NCBI GenBank assembly: GCA_947632425.1
Contig: CANRPG010000147.1
Span: 1 to 5,181 of the forward strand
DNA length: 5,181 bases
Reading direction: 5' to 3'
Source of the DNA: an uncultured Clostridia bacterium
GTDB lineage: Bacteria > Bacillota > Clostridia > Oscillospirales > Ruminococcaceae
This document shows positions 4,878-5,181 of this stretch, in pieces (position 1 is the stretch's first letter; every line of letters starts with the position of its first letter). The translations under genes were made by a program, and so were the position numbers. Below the pieces are notes generated by a model that made no database searches, was not told where the DNA came from, and saw only the letters and a program-made list of their open reading frames with translations.

Positions 4878-4978
4878 ATATTTAAAAATCCAAGATTTAT
4901 CGAGATTTTTTAAGCTCTCTGAAACTATTGCATCGTAATTTTGATGCGTTATTCGGCAAAAGCAATAAATAGAAATTA

Positions 4979-5068
4979 GTGAATAATGAATGGGAAGAAG
5001 CCTCGAAGAGGGTTCTTCTGCACTTGACCGACTGCTTGCAGGAGGTCAATGTGTGGTGAATAGTGAAT
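4979..5068. repeat. Possible 90-bp miniature element with two hairpins and flanking direct repeats
   Basis: GTGAATAATGAAT (4979-4991) and GTGAATAGTGAAT (5056-5068) differ at one base and frame two strong hairpins. The first pairs 4994-5004 with 5008-5018 (10 of 11 bp). The second pairs TTGACC (5024-5029) with GGTCAA (5044-5049), then a symmetrical tandem GA/GA mismatch, then CTG/CAG. There is no coding frame. This could be a MITE-like repeat or a structured RNA. Confidence 0.45.
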
Positions 5069-5073
5069 AGTAC

Positions 5074-5105
5074 AAAAATCCCTTAACTAACGTTAAGGGA
5101 TTTTT
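5074..5105. terminator. Perfect bidirectional terminator after the tRNA-Lys fragment
   Basis: A 14-bp perfect stem (5074-5087 with 5092-5105) surrounds the loop TAAC, with A5 and T5-6 ends. Read on the minus strand it begins directly after the tRNA CCA end, so it was the terminator of the original tRNA gene. It would also stop plus-strand transcription. Confidence 0.88.
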
Positions 5106-5150
5106 TGGTGAGCTATCCGGGATTCGAACCCGGGACACCTTGATTAAAAG
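5106..5150 (-). tRNA. tRNA-Lys(UUU), 3' half only (broken copy, probable attachment-site core)
   Basis: On the minus strand the order is anticodon loop CTTTTAA (5150-5144, anticodon UUU), 3' anticodon strand TCAAG (5143-5139), a 5-nt variable region, T arm CCGGG-TTCGAAT-CCCGG (5133-5117), acceptor ATAGCTC (5116-5110), discriminator A and an encoded CCA (5108-5106). Upstream of the anticodon loop the D arm (AGCTCAG...GGTAGAGC) and the expected acceptor strand GAGCTAT are absent. Only hairpin DNA of another origin is there. A functional tRNA is therefore not possible from the visible sequence. Tyrosine recombinases often integrate at exactly this span, so the fragment is likely the displaced 3' half after an insertion to the right. 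Confidence 0.8.
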
Positions 5151-5156
5151 ATAATC

Positions 5157-5180
5157 AAAGAACGGCAAATACCGTTCTTT
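5157..5180. terminator. Hairpin adjoining the tRNA fragment, possible terminator at the edge of an integrated element
   Basis: AAAGAACGG (5157-5165) and CCGTTCTTT (5172-5180) form a 9-bp perfect stem with a 6-nt loop, flanked by A/T runs at the window edge. It occupies the place where a normal tRNA would have its D arm. It may terminate a gene in the neighbouring element; the direction is undecided because the window ends. Confidence 0.5.
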
Positions 5181-5181
5181 T

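Larger units (their letters stand above)
4532..5070. other. Gene-free intergenic stretch rich in repeats and hairpins
   Basis: No frame here has a convincing start, ribosome binding site and composition. The stretch holds the 12-bp palindrome and degenerate motif at 4542-4566, a 10-bp hairpin (4704-4713 with 4729-4738, one G-U), a CCGCG/CGCGG pair (4737-4741 with 4756-4760), a minus-strand terminator, a 5-bp hairpin (4845-4860), an AT-rich hairpin (4884-4890 with 4904-4910), a GCATC/GATGC hairpin (4930-4947) and a 90-bp element flanked by direct repeats. It looks like accumulated repeat or mobile-element debris. Confidence 0.6.

Noticed and set aside
5139..5158. Alternative anticodon arm TTGATT/AATCAA with a 7-nt loop
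   Set aside because: It gives non-tRNA bases at positions 32, 37 and 38 and a variable region that is too long. The CTTTTAA loop of tRNA-Lys(UUU) fits the rest of the fragment better.
5106..5181. A complete 76-nt tRNA at the window end
   Set aside because: The first bases (AAAAGAA on the minus strand) cannot pair with the acceptor ATAGCTC and there is no D arm; a 9-bp hairpin occupies that place.
4532..5181. CRISPR array
   Set aside because: The repeats seen are two-copy, imperfect and irregularly spaced, with no spacer pattern.

Overview
The window reads as chromosomal DNA of a low-to-mid-GC Clostridia bacterium, most like a gut Ruminococcus or other Oscillospiraceae. That placement is an inference from Gram-positive-type ribosome binding sites, consensus sigma-A promoters, the mixture of protein families (ECF transporter S component, DUF1893, a clostridial-type RadC with a JAB domain, REC-HD-GYP) and compact overlapping genes. 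The species cannot be fixed from the sequence alone.

Left part, plus strand (1-1570): three overlapping genes, the 3' end of an ECF-type membrane S component, a DUF1893 protein and a RadC-like protein whose JAMM metal site looks degenerate. They end at a terminator shared with the converging minus-strand operon.

Middle, minus strand (4175 down to 1568): a perfect consensus promoter drives a REC-HD-GYP-PAS-like response regulator, predicted to hydrolyse cyclic di-GMP. A small HPt phosphotransfer protein overlaps its end (ATGA). A terminator-like hairpin follows, and then an iron-sulfur flavoprotein-like reductase gene. The first two genes form a signalling pair; the flavoprotein may be reached by read-through or an internal promoter.

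4200-4535 is the most interesting part: a compact cassette with the layout of a type I toxin-antitoxin (par/Fst-like) locus. Two consensus promoters face each other. The minus-strand RNA encodes a 26-residue hydrophobic peptide behind a very strong but hairpin-sequestered ribosome binding site. The plus-strand RNA is about 100 nt and non-coding. The two RNAs share a bidirectional terminator, and their 5' ends carry the same three-block sequence (8, 7 and 9 nt identical, same order).

4535-5070 has no convincing gene. It holds palindromes, a degenerate extra copy of the cassette's 5' motif, a 23-nt direct repeat, a minus-strand terminator and a hairpin-rich element flanked by imperfect direct repeats.

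The right end (5074-5181) carries the 3' half of a tRNA-Lys(UUU) gene on the minus strand with its own terminator. Upstream of the anticodon loop the tRNA sequence is replaced by unrelated DNA. This is what a site-specifically integrated element leaves behind, so an element probably begins at about 5151 and runs out of the window.
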